A stretch of 64,000 bases of DNA from Acanthochlamys bracteata (Eukaryota > Streptophyta > Magnoliopsida > Pandanales > Velloziaceae). The notes under the pieces were generated by a model that worked only from the letters and a program-made list of their open reading frames with translations, searched no databases and was not told where the DNA came from. Both the position numbers and the translations under genes were made by a program. How positions within the stretch are numbered: the first letter of the stretch is position 1; the number at the start of each line of letters is the position of its first letter. This document shows positions 23,840-34,107 of this stretch, piece after piece. The DNA lies in assembly GCA_019914995.1 (NCBI GenBank), contig CM034139.1, forward strand, positions 1,307,001 through 1,371,000, read 5' to 3'.

Positions 23840-25598
23840 CGATAACTCTGTTATGTTCTGTTTTTGTTACTATAACAGAGCAAAACTTCTGCAAGAAAGC
23901 GTCGGGACAGAAAGAAGTAGTTGAAGACGTCGAAGAGGTTTGACGTCGTCGGAGAAGACAGATAGAAGTAAATAGAACCGTGCGTGGGAAAGAAAATATA
24001 AATAAAGATAGATAGAACAAAGTCTCTCCCAAAAGAAGAAGAAACAAGGTCAAAAAATGGCTCTGTAACAGCATGAACACTATAACTTTAGATGGATAAG
24101 AGTTGACAAGATTGAAATAAGAGTTTCTAAGTTGTATGTCTCTTTTTTCGTTCGTCTTTGAGTAGAAATAAAACTTTCTAATTTGTATTTCTTTTTTTTC
24201 GTTCGTTTTTTAGCAGCAATAAAACTGATCACCCAGAATAAATTTTGTATTTTTGCCAGCGTATTCATTAATTGCCAGCATATTTATCAACAAAAAGAAT
24301 GAAACTTCTCAATAATTTTCATTCATAATTTAACATTTTTACTTTTAGATAGATTACACGGGTAGCTATATTTGAACAAAAAAGTTAGATGTAGAGATTA
24401 CAACATTCCCACAGATACATTCTTTCCAGAGATTTCAACTCTATAGTACAAATAGATGGAAGAGAGGAGGAGGCTCAGATTGGCGTTTGCTCAAAGAGTT
24501 AGATTTAGAAATGACACCAAATTCTGTTCAAACCAATATACTGCTATCTTGCTATCTGCACTGCTTTTTGTAGATACAGCTTAGTGGTTGGCATCTGGCT
24601 TAGCTAGCGGCCATCCTACTGGCTTGCTGTCTACATTAAGAGGCAATGCAGAATAGAGAACAGAAAAGAGTCCAACATGTCCTACATTACGCAAATCTGC
24701 TTCCTCATCATTGTCTCATCGTAGCCAACTTGATTTCATTTCCCAGTTCAAACACGAACAAACATGCCACACCGTAGCCCAACCTAATTTGATTTCGTGT
24801 AGCAACACGAACAAACATAGCCAAACCGATGATTCAAACATGGCTAGAAATGCCACCACACATTCAACAATTCGTTCCTCTCACTGATGGTTTATGCTGA
24901 TACACCATATAAATCAAACTAATATATCGTAAAATCAAACCAATACACCGTGAAATAAAACCAATACACCGTGAAACAAAACTAATACACCGTGAAATAA
25001 AATAATTCAAAAAATTAAAAAACAAATTGAAAAAACCAAAGACAATTCGAACAAAAAAAATCAACAGAATCAAACCAAATTAAAAAACCAAATCAAGCAA
25101 AAAATAAAAGAAACAATTCAAAAGAATAAAAACAAATCGAAAAAAAATAGAATTTGAGGGACGCAAACGGAGGAGATCGGAGACGAAGACCAAATGAGAG
25201 GAGCAGCAGCGCCATTGGAGACAAAGACGGAGCGAGATCTAGACGAGATCCACTCGACTGGTGAGAGATTTTTTGTTTCACAGTTCAGAAGATGAAAACG
25301 GCCCAGAGGATGAGATCGAAGACAAAGACGGCCTAGAGGAGGAGAACGAAGATGAAGATCGAAGGAGAAGAGCCCGCACAGCACCATCAGAGCCGAAGAC
25401 CGGACGAGATCTAAACGAAATCCGCCCGGTTCACGAGAGCCATCCCTAGCGAGATCTGTAAAAGAAAAAAAAAAAGTGATAACATAAAATAGAAGAAACA
25501 AATTGTTATGATTAAATATATAAGCAATCAGAGTCATCCATTTAAGGGAGTGTCTACAGTAATTCAAGAGTGTCTACAGGAGAGAGAGTGCCCATATC
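23840..25598 (-). repeat. Right terminal inverted repeat of MULE1
   Basis: The inverted partner of 12811-14650. At 24905-25010 it carries a subterminal array of a 20-25-bp unit built on CCAATACACCGTGAAA. The same GTGTATTGG-type motif recurs in the TIRs of MULE2. The outer end reads GTGCCCATATC at 25588-25598. Confidence 0.83.
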
Positions 25599-25629
25599 AC
25601 TTATATATATGTGTATATATATATATATA
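25599..25629. repeat. (TA)n tract between MULE1 and the next MITE
   Basis: A TA-rich microsatellite separates the right end of MULE1 from the left end of the MITE at 25630. Confidence 0.8.
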
Positions 25630-26003
25630 GGATAAGGATAGGGGCACCCTTTTAAATCTAAAGTTTTAAATTCAATCTCCACCTTTAGATATGAAGAACT
25701 ATTAGTAAAAAATATACTAACAAAATTTCAAGTCAATCGGAATACAAATCAATTTCCATCCGGCGTTTGATCAAATGATATAAATAATAAAATTTAATAA
25801 AGATGTTCTTTTTCCTTTTTATTTTATTTTGATTAAGAGATTTGATGGCAATTTATGATCCGATTGAGTTAAAATTTTGTTGCCGTCTTTGTAATTCATA
25901 ATTTTTCATATCCAACAGTGAAAATTATATTTAAAATTTTTTATGCATCTTTTTAGAAGGGGGTGCCCTAAGGTGCCCATAAGAGTGGGGTGCCCCTATC
26001 CCC
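25630..26003. mobile_element. Fold-back MITE with GGATAGGGGCACCC termini
   Basis: The left end reads GGATAAGGATAGGGGCACCC, and the right end reads GGGGTGCCCCTATCCCC, its inverse. (TA)n tracts lie on both sides. The interior contains the core found in three other MITEs here (tttgatcaa..., ATCCGATTGAGTTAAAATTTTGTTGCC, then TTCATATCCAACAGTG). No coding capacity. Confidence 0.75.
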
Positions 26004-26006
26004 AGC

Positions 26007-26026
26007 CATATATATATATGTATATA

Positions 26027-26064
<38 letters not shown>

Positions 26065-26170
26065 TATGTATACATATATAAGTATATATATATATATATA
26101 TATAGAGAAAGGATATGGGCACTCTTTTTTTAGGGGCACTCCCTTTTCGGTGTATATATATATATGAAAT
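26007..26170. repeat. Interrupted (TA)n tract with a short terminal-motif remnant
   Basis: TA repeats at 26007-26103 and 26151-26165 enclose about 48 bp (26104-26150) containing GGATATGGGCACTC and a second GGGGCACTCCC. This is the same terminal motif as MULE1's ends, so it is probably a residual element end. Confidence 0.65.
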
Positions 26171-26467
26171 AGGATATAGGCACATGCCATCTTAAAGACA
26201 CGTGTGTACACACACCTCCATCTGAACTCTTGATCAAAATAACATAAAAATTAAATTTGACAAAAGATATATATTTTATTTTTGTGTTATTTTGATCAAG
26301 AGTTCCGATGGAGGTCGATTCGTATTTCGATTGAGCTAAAATTTTATCAACATGTTCTCAACTAATAACTCTTCATATCCAACGGTGGAAACTGGATTTG
26401 GAGAGCTCGCCGGCCACTTTTGGCCGGCATGTGTACACATGTGCTTTTAAGATAGCATGTGCCTATA
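26171..26467. mobile_element. MITE of about 300 bp with GGCACATGCCATCTTAA-type TIRs
   Basis: The left end (ATAGGCACATGCCATCTTAAAG...GTGTACAC) is mirrored by the right end (GTGTACACATGTGCTTTTAAGATAGCATGTGCCTAT). Inside, CTTGATCAAAATAACAT and its inverse ATTTTGATCAAGAGTTC form a fold-back. The core CATATCCAACGGTGGAAAC is shared with other MITEs in the window. TA-rich DNA lies on both sides. Confidence 0.8.
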
Positions 26468-26486
26468 TATATCTATAAATATTTTT

Positions 26487-26790
26487 GGGTATAGATATGT
26501 GTATATTATGCACATTGGCTCTGGACTGTCGGATCGCTTGATCCAACAGCCAGAAACTAAGCGCTCAAACGCGCTGGAGAAAGGCACGGAAGAACAGCCT
26601 GATCAATTCATCCCTTTAGCTCACGCGTCTTCTCCGGCGCTACTCATTTTCATTCGTCCCCCTTTCCGCTTTCTTCTTCTCTTCTTCTCGCCTTCCTCCG
26701 CCGAGCAAATGTCCACTGTTTGAGCAGCACATCGCTGCTCCCTTCAACAGCTCGGCCCGCTTTCTCTTTGTTTACGCTTCTTCTCTTCAA
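26487..26790 (+). repeat. Left TIR of the Pack-MULE-like element
   Basis: Inverse of 28960-29275 over about 300 bp, including the pyrimidine-rich TTTCCGCTTTCTTCTTCTCT part. Confidence 0.8.
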
Positions 26791-26875
26791 AATTTTCACT
26801 TCTATGTAGATATTCATTCTCATCTCCATCTTTGGATAGCAAAATTAATCTTTCCATTAAAAGCAATAAATAACA

Positions 26876-27185
26876 AAACTTTTAATTTTCACTGTTCACA
26901 GCAAGATAAATTTTTTACTGTTGACTGTAAAATATAGTGAAAAAGAAAAAAAAATAGTATAAAAAGGACACTCAAAAAAGAAACTGTTAAAAAAATTTGA
27001 ACTTTCACTTTCACAGTAAAAATAAATTTTTTTACTGTTTACTGTAAAATATAGTGAAAAAATAAAGAAATCATATAAAAACGACACCGAGAAAAAGAAA
27101 TAAAAATTTTAAATTTTTACTGTTCACTGTAAAATATAGTGAAAAGAAAAAAAACAGTATAAAAAAGACACAAAAAAAAAGTCAA
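26876..27185. repeat. Three tandem units of about 105 bp
   Basis: The units each contain TTCACTGTTCACAG-like, TTTTTACTGTT, CTGTAAAATATAGTGAAAAA and a GTATAAAAAGGACAC-type end. They start near 26881, 26998 and 27108; the last is shortened. Confidence 0.75.
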
Positions 27186-27359
27186 AAAATTGATCTATGA
27201 TGGCTGCAAAGGAAAAAAATAAAAAATAAATAACAAAAATAATGTTCATAACAAGAAATACCAAAAGAGCAATAAAAGAACATTAAAAAAGAGCAATAAA
27301 AAAAACAGTGAGAAAAAAACTCATTTGTTGATAATTCACCTTCCAACATACTAGTACTT

Positions 27360-27520
27360 ACATTCATATTCCATTTACTACATTCACATCCATTCACAAA
27401 TATTGACATTCGCATTCATTCGCATTCCACTCACAAATATTTACCTCGACATTCCATTCACAAATATTGACAATTATTCATTTGCATTACATTCACAAAT
27501 ATTAACAATCACATGTATTC
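27360..27520. repeat. Short tandem ATTCACAAATATT repeats
   Basis: About four copies of a 30-40-bp unit built on CATTCACAAATATTGACA, inside the Pack-MULE-like element. Confidence 0.65.
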
Positions 27521-28024
27521 ACATTCCAATAACTCCTTCCGTATTTTACAAAAGACATTCGTATTACAAATGTTATCGAATCTACATATAATCGTAAGTA
27601 CATGAAACTTCAATATTAATCTCATCCAAGTCTCAACAACAAGACTGATGAGGTCCAGAATTAATCTAAAACAATCTAAGCCCCAGATTTGCTGTCTTAC
27701 ATATGGACCTACTTGGACATTCAAACTATGCCTAGAAAACAAACATTTTACATTCCAGTAAAGTTTACATCAGCCAACAAAGAAGTTCTGCATCAGCCTT
27801 GTCTTTACAGCAATACAAAAGCAACCTGCACAACAGAACAACACAGCAGCAACCTGCAACAACATTTCAAATTTTTGCTGCTCCTATAGAAGTTCTGCAA
27901 TAGTGACAACCTACAAAACAAAATCAGCATCAAATAAAAAAGATTTCATCAGGTCACATGCCATCATCAAATAAACTATCATTCAATTTCCAACACAAAA
28001 CTATTATACAGAACAAACTTTCCA

Positions 28025-28150
28025 AAAAATTCCGAGACCAAAACCCATGGAAGAGTAAGTGAAGGACATGATTGCTGTTGAATCAGAGAGCCAAGCCATG
28101 TTATGAAAATCTAGTGTTTGGGAGAAGAATACTTGAACAGCTCCGAAGAA
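28025..28150 (-). pseudogene. Captured amino acid permease (AAP-type) fragment
   Basis: The minus-strand frame reads FFGAVQVFFSQTLDFHNM, AWLS, then AIMSFTYSSMGFGLGI. This matches the membrane segments of plant AAP family transporters, where the pattern is FGxxQxxxSQIPxFHxxxxLS followed by AAxMSFxYxxIGxGLxI. AAPs are H+-coupled amino acid importers of about 470-490 residues; only some 42 residues are present here. The open frame extends on both sides without AAP similarity and shows a CTGCAG|G acceptor-like site just upstream, near 28205. The fragment sits between the TIRs of a non-autonomous MULE, so it is best read as a transduplicated piece, not a working gene. Confidence 0.72.
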
Positions 28151-28959
28151 GGATTCTGGTGCCCTTCTTTGTGAAAACAGTCTAATCTTTGTATCACCCT
28201 GCAGGATAACAAGCACCAACAGTTCAAGAGACAAAATAAATCAAACAAAAAATTTTAAACAGCAAAACATTTAATCAGAATATAAACGACTGAAAAGGTA
28301 CCTAAGGCTCGTTGCAAGAAATTATTGTGTATGCAATAGTAGCTCCAGTACTGCTTCGTTCATTCATAAGTGTAATAAACATCATCAGGGAAAGCTAAAA
28401 AACGTGTAGGTATTCAACTGCACACACAATTCACATTCAAATCACCACAACAACAACTTGAAGCCAAATTTACATTTCTCATTCATATTTAAGCCGTCGG
28501 ATCACTTGACAAATTTTGAATTTCACTTCAAATTCATCACACAATTCAAATATTTAGAAAATAAATACACATTCTAAAGAAAACAGAACGAAAAAAACAC
28601 ATCACTCGGCGCCGACTAAATCAGGAAAAACACACCACTCCACCCATTTGAAAAATCTCACATATTTTCCACCGAAGAATAATTCAATCTTAAAATTCGA
28701 ATACGTACATAATCCGAGGAAAAACAAATACAAAAGTTCAATATTTGCAAACAAACTTGCCGGTAAGTTCTCACTCGAATCCACACAAAAACGAAAACAA
28801 AATGGGAAATAGAAATTAGAGAAAACATAAAGAGAGAAATAATGAGAAAGATCTCTACTGGAGAGAGCAGAAAGAATGAGAGAGAGAGGAATTTCGCGGT
28901 GGGCTACTCGGATCACCCGCGGGAACGAAGAGAGCTCTCGGTGGTGGGAAAAAAGAGAA

Positions 28960-29273
28960 AGAAAGAATGGAAGCGTAAATAATGAGAAAGCGGGCCGAGC
29001 TGTTGAAGGGAGCAGCGGCGTACTGCTCAGACAGTAAAGATCTGCTCGGCGGAGGAAGACGAGAAGAGAAGAAGAAAGCGGAAAGGGGGACGAACGAAAA
29101 TGAGTAGCGCTCGTGAAGACGCGTGAGCTATAAGGATGAATTGATCAGACTGTCCTTCCGTGCCTTTCTCCAGCACGTTTGAGCGCTTAGTTTCTGGCCG
29201 TCAGATCAAGTGATCCGACTGTCCAGAGCCAAGTGCATAATGTGCACCTAAACACAACGTACACATATCTATA

Positions 29274-29275
<2 letters not shown>
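28960..29275 (-). repeat. Right TIR of the Pack-MULE-like element
   Basis: Inverted partner of 26487-26790, ending in ACACATATCTATACC next to a (TA)n tract. Confidence 0.8.

Positions 29276-29316
<41 letters not shown>
29276..29316. repeat. (TA)n microsatellite
   Basis: Some 40 bp of nearly pure TA between the Pack-MULE-like element and the next MITE end. Confidence 0.9.
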
Positions 29317-29318
<2 letters not shown>

Positions 29319-31950
29319 GATAGGATGTGTTAGATATTCCTGCAAGATTAACTCAAGAGGGGAGGGATGAATTGAGTTAGTCTATAAAAATTCTCATTAA
29401 GTTTGTTATCCTACTGGCAGCGAGCTTACAGCGGGCTATGTCAATGCTGTAACCTGCAGACAGAGAGAGTTAGAGTGTTTACTGACATAAGTGACAAAGA
29501 GTAGTGCTCAGGGTATTTAATGTGGTTCAGCAAAATCTTTTTGCCTACCCACGGTCGCTCTATCACCAGAGCCAAAGCTTCACTAAACCTTTAATAAGCT
29601 ACAAATACACCAAGAGCAAAGTGCTTCACCAAGTACACTTACTCTACTGGGTTTCTTCGCCAAGACAACCCCTAACAGCCTACTGGACACGCCTGTCCCC
29701 CTGGCTGATTTGCTAGCTCTATTATAAGGTCTAAGAGCTTACACCAAGCTTTCCATGAGCTTTCTTTACCGGTGCCTGCAGCACCACCTTAACAATGTCA
29801 GTAAGAGGTTATAAGAAAATAAACCAAGATTGAGCACAGGATCTATCTCATGAATGTTAAGTGTTCATGATGTGATTCAGATGAGATGATCGGAGAGGTT
29901 GCTGAGAGAGATTTCTTCAGTATGATTGGCAGCAAGATTTGTTTGTTTGGAGTAGTAGAGTTCGTGATCAGTAGCAGGATATTTTTGTGTAGAGTGGTAG
30001 AGTTCTTGTATATCTCTGTTTTGCTTGGGTTCTCTCTACTTCTGTTTTCTTGTGTTCTCTCTCTCTCTTTTCTTCGTTGCTGTGACTCTCTTCTTATAGA
30101 GTTTCTTTCCTGTGCAGAAGCCGTTGAGGAACGTTGCCGTTGGCGCTCTCTTTCATAGGTGGTTCTTCACGTTAGAGAGGAGTTGGTTTTGTCCAGTGGT
30201 TAATCAACCGCTTCCAAGCTTCTTTCGACTGTCTTTGTGCAAGGTCTTCGTTGCATTAAATGCGTTGTAGAAGTTTGAATTTACTGCCAACGGTTGAAAG
30301 CTTAATTTAGTTAAGCTTCTGTCTAAGACTCGGTGAGCTGATGAGTTGATATGGCTTGTCCATAATAAATGCAATGCAAGTTGGCTGCTTGACTTGAACA
30401 AAGACTTTGACTTGTGTAATGTGCTTTCTTCTCTTGATTATTGAGCTTTCCTTTTCTGTGAAAGGCTCTTGTAGATCTTCTGTTTGAAGTGCTTCAATCG
30501 GTTATGAGTGCAGGTGATTTTTGAAGCAAGGGAAATTTCGTTGCCGCTGAACACAAGGGTCTGTTTTGAAACAGAGAAGTCTTCTTATGCTTTAGTAGTC
30601 GAACAGTTGACTGTAATGTGGCTGTGGCATCCTCTGTCCTATATGCTGTCCTCTGTCCTGCTTCAGTAGTCGAGCAGCTGACTGTGATAGAACAAGATAA
30701 TAGATTTGTTGAATGATATCACCTTGTAATTAAATTCGTGATTTCTTCTGGAGAAAAATCGAAATCTGCATGTTGAAGCATTTCTGCATTATCAGCAAGA
30801 CATGATTCTGATGATGCTTTGCATATGTTCTTTGTCTTCTCTTGTTGTGATTTTTCATGATTCTTGATATGAACTTGTAGCTGATATGTTCCTCAAGATT
30901 TTGCTTCAAATGGATGACGAATTCTTGATTGAATTACATCTGAAAAGTTGCTTCATCAATGACCGATTCTGCTCTCTGTTTAATGAATTTTCATCTATCA
31001 TTCCACGATTTTTCCAAATTTATATTGATAATCATTTGATGTGCTATTCGGTCAATCTTATAGTGTGCATGTTGGCCTGTCTCTGATGAAAAGTTGAAGT
31101 TCAAATGGAATCGGCATCATGCTTGAAATTACTTCTAAAGAGTGAATGATTATCACGATTTTCTGATTCTCCTCTGTCCAGCGAGCAGCAGTGAAATAGC
31201 AGCGAAGTAGCCAGCTATTGAGTTCTCTGTTTTCTGTTCTTCTCTGTTCGCGATATCCATGTAGCAGCAATTAGACAGCTGGTTGTTTGGTGGCTGAGGG
31301 ATTCTCTGCTTACAGTATGGGTTTTTCCGCGCTCTCTCTGTCAAGATATCCATGTAGCGAAGAATTAGACAAAATGGTTGTTTGGTGGCTGAGGGATTCT
31401 CTGTTCTGTGTGGGATAAATCTATTTTATGAATTTCTGCAGAACTTGATTCCAATCATTAGTTCACCCTAATCCATAAACTATAACTCTTAATTATTGTT
31501 ATCATCAAAATCAATCTTGGAGTTTCAACAGGATGCATGCACTCCCTACATTCCATACACTCCATGTGCACTCCCTAACTATTTTTGGCTAAGAAGACCT
31601 CTAAACCTACTTTTTATCGTTAGATATAAAGAATTATGAGTTTAGAATATGCTGACAAAAGTTTAACTCAATCGGACCGTAATTCGACCTCCATCCGGCA
31701 TTTTGATTAAGATAACATAAAAAGAAAATATATACATTTTGTCAATTTTTACTATTTATGTCAATTTGATCAAGAGGTCCGATGAAATCGAATCGAAGTC
31801 CGACTGGGCTGAAATTTTATCAGCATATTTTTAACTCATAGTCCTTCATATCTAACGGTGACGATTAGATTTGGAGTTATCTCTAGCCAAATATTAAAAG
31901 GGAGTGCGTGTAGAGTGTATGGAAGATAGGGAGTGCATACATCCTATCCC
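29317..31950. mobile_element. TA-flanked MITE split by a solo LTR
   Basis: The left terminus GGGATAGGATG (29317-29327) continues after the solo LTR with CATGCACTCCCTACATTCC (31536 on). The right terminus ends GGGAGTGCATACATCCTATCCC at 31950, the inverse. Without the LTR the MITE is about 425 bp. Its core (31615-31870) holds GATCAAGAGGTCCGATG, CTGAAATTTTATCAGCATAT and TTCATATCTAACGGTG, shared with other MITEs here. A (TA)n tract adjoins each end. Confidence 0.8.
29328..31530. repeat. Solo LTR of a copia (SIRE-like) family
   Basis: Begins TGTTAGATATTCCTGCA and ends GTTTCAACA. It is flanked by GGATG on both sides (29323-29327 and 31531-31535), a perfect 5-bp target duplication. The first 1.35 kb closely matches the LTRs of the copia element at 48.9-59.4 kb. 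The later part is longer than in those LTRs (2.2 kb in all) and holds a 60-bp direct repeat near 31251 and 31345 (ATATCCATGTAGC ... GGTTGTTTGGTGGCTGAGGG). No internal domain is present, so it is a solo LTR left by recombination of a related subfamily. Confidence 0.87.
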
Positions 31951-31977
31951 TATATATATATATATATATATATATAT
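31951..31977. repeat. (TA)n microsatellite
   Basis: TA repeats following the right end of the MITE. Confidence 0.85.
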
Positions 31978-33334
31978 TTTAAATTATCGTATGATAGTTT
32001 AAGATGCAGCTATAATTTAGCTAAATATTAAGTTTTAAAATGTTTCTTGAAGGAGTAATTCATACTGCTAAAAAGATACAAAAATTTAAACAATGGATTT
32101 TACATCTATGTTTAATTATCAGTTATTCATTCTGTGGAATGAAAACAATTTATGTCTTAATATTCATGAACATAGTGTTAATTTGATTTGTTCAAATAAC
32201 TAGACCAGATTTAGTTAAGAAAACAAAGATGACGTATGCTAGCTTACATACTGGTAATATTTGAAACATATTATCATCTTAAAAATCAGCACCAAAATGA
32301 TAGGAGAAGTCCTATCTTATCAGTATGAAGAAACTTCTTCGAATGATTCAGACGAAGAAAATTTGCAATACTGGATGAGTTAATGGAAACTCATTGTCAA
32401 CATGAATGGATTAAAGGCAAGGGTTCTTTATCCATACCATGTATATATTGCAAATGGTATCCATATACAAATTTAAGAGTACAAATGGTATCCATACCTA
32501 TTTCGTATGTTCTGTTTATAAGGACATACATTACTTAAATGATCTTCACTTTGACAGGCGAAGCATCTTAATTTTTTTTTTATACGCTCTTTTTGGATTG
32601 AATCTGCGTACATGTTTTCCTTGAGTTAAATTGGGTTTTTTCCTATTTTGACTTCTAAGCAAATAACGCTTTCTCCTAAGAGGTTTAGTATATTTTTTCC
32701 TCCTACTTTTCCTGAATGATTTTTCTCTATCATTATATACTTGAGGAGTATATATAATAAGAATAATTTCCTTTCGACATAAACAAACCAAAGAAAATAG
32801 AAAAACAAACTTTTCTAACCTTAGAAAATGTCAATGAACAAGTAAAAGAAACTCAAAAAAATTGCAACAGAGCTCCGAAAGGATCTTGAGCAATTTAGAG
32901 AACTTTACATTAAACAATAAAATCAGATCTAAATGAAAGCTTATTGTAAAGCTCTAAAAGAATCTGAAAAATACTATAAACCTTCCGAAGGTTTAAGTGA
33001 AGGTACTAATTCTTCAAATGCTGCAGATCTCTTAATGATCAAACAGCATAATAAAAACCCTATTTAACTCAAGGAAAACATGTACGCAGATTCAATCCAA
33101 GAAGAGTGTATAAGAAAAAATTAAGATGCTTCGCCTGTCAAAGTGAAGATCATTTAAGTAATATATGTCCTTATAAACAAAACATACGAAACAGAAAGAA
33201 AAGAATTACTAAAACCTTCTAGTTCAGGAAAGTTACTTGAAATAACTGAAGAATTACAGATTGAAGAATTTCAGACTCCACCTTCTGAACAATCTGAAAA
33301 ATTAGTTATAATTGCTTTAAATTGCAATAATGAA
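31978..33334. mobile_element. Inverted zinc-knuckle remnants, possible pararetrovirus or gag fossil
   Basis: Two pieces of the same coding sequence lie head to head: 32507-32640 (minus) and 33050-33195 (plus). They form a near-identical inverted repeat of about 140 bp, with about 400 bp between the copies. The plus copy holds a basic stretch (KHVRRFNPRRVYKKK) followed by a CCHC knuckle (CFACQSEDHLSNICP). A second Cys/His-rich phrase (HEWIKGKG ... PCIYCKWYP) lies near 32390-32470. Knuckles of this type occur in caulimovirid coat proteins and in retrotransposon gag; I cannot decide between them. Broken with many breaks, rearranged, no LTRs seen. Confidence 0.4.
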
Positions 33335-33350
33335 ATATATATATATATAT

Positions 33351-33545
33351 GAATAGGATAGAGGCAAACGACATTCATACATGCATTTTTATGTCATTTA
33401 GATCAAAAGTTCCGATGGAGGTCGGTTCGAATTCTGATTCAGCTGAAATTATATCAACATTTTCTCAACTAATGGTTCTTCATATCCAACGGTGAAGATT
33501 AGATTTGGATGTCCGGCCGTCCATTTTTTGCCGTCATGTGCATAT
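33351..33545. mobile_element. MITE, related core, right end next to element D
   Basis: Starts after a short (TA)n tract with TAGGATAGAGGCAAACG. It carries the shared core (GATCAAAAGTTCCGATGGAGG, then CATATCCAACGGTGAAGA) and ends GTCATGTGCATAT directly before the 5' LTR of element D. The expected right terminus is not seen, so this copy is partial. Confidence 0.65.
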
Positions 33546-34074
33546 TGTCACTGTATGGCTATTTTGGCTATTCTCCCCATCGAATTACCTTGGTAAAATA
33601 TTTTTGCCTAGGTAAAATTATCTTGTGCATAAGCCAAGTCTAGAGTATGGTAGAATACTCTAGATAAAGAATAGTTGGCATAAGTTTAGGGAAAGGTAGA
33701 GAATACTCTAGAAAGATAGAGATTTTTGTAAGGGATGTTATGTAAGAACATTCTGGATCATGTATTCTCCACCGTCCGATCAAAACAATCTCCACCGTCC
33801 GTTGAGGAGGTGGAGAAGCTATAAATAGGGAGGATGAGCTCTCATTTGGGGCCATCAAGCAAATCAAGCCTTTCAACCAAGAGTTGTACCAAGCCAAAGT
33901 AATATAAAGCTTTCCTTCTAAAAGCTCTCTTCAAGTGTTTCTTACTTTCCCTCTAGTCCATTCAAGTTTTCTTAGCTATCTTTGATAGCTCATTTGGGTG
34001 AAAGACTGACTTAGCCATAAGGGAGTGTGACTAAGTGCCACACGAGCCAAGGTAAAAACTCTAGGCCCGTGACA
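33546..34074 (+). repeat. 5' LTR of gypsy element D
   Basis: Begins TGTCACTGTATGG and ends GGCCCGTGACA. A TATA box CTATAAATAGGG near 33819 is typical of an LTR promoter. Confidence 0.93.
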
Positions 34075-34107
34075 AGTGGTATCAGAGCTAGGTTCTGCCA
34101 ATCAGAA

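Larger units (their letters stand above)
12811..25598 (+). mobile_element. MULE1: long-TIR FAR1-type Mutator-like element
   Basis: A DNA transposon of 12.8 kb including later insertions (about 6.6 kb without them). Both ends carry GATATGGGCACTC followed by inverted repeats of about 1.8 kb. Between them, on the plus strand, is a decayed transposase gene with FAR1 DNA-binding, MULE transposase, SWIM and zinc-knuckle parts. The transposase is interrupted by a MITE at 16569-17089 and by gypsy element B at 17593-23275. The left end abuts a short (TA)n tract and the right end another, and no clean 8-11-bp target duplication is visible. MULE2 at 36703-43093 has the same architecture and recognisably related TIRs. 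Confidence 0.85.
26487..29275. mobile_element. Pack-MULE-like element with a captured permease fragment
   Basis: A 2.8-kb element with inverted repeats of about 300 bp (26487-26790 against 28960-29275). It begins GGGTATAGATATGTGTA and ends in the inverse. Both TIRs share the TCTGGACTGTCGGATC-type block, the GTTTGAGCGCTTAG block and the AACAGCTCGGCCCGCTTTCTC block. No transposase is encoded. The inside holds three tandem repeats of about 105 bp, short ATTCACAAATATT repeats and a gene fragment matching amino acid permeases on the minus strand. (TA)n DNA lies at both ends. Non-autonomous, moved by an element elsewhere. Confidence 0.78.

Noticed and set aside
25940-26215. Open frames made of Tyr/Ile repeats
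   Set aside because: Direct products of the TA microsatellite.
28602-28916. Open frame of 104 codons, minus strand, in the Pack-MULE-like element
   Set aside because: No motif recognised; could be leader sequence of a chimeric transcript but there is nothing to support coding.
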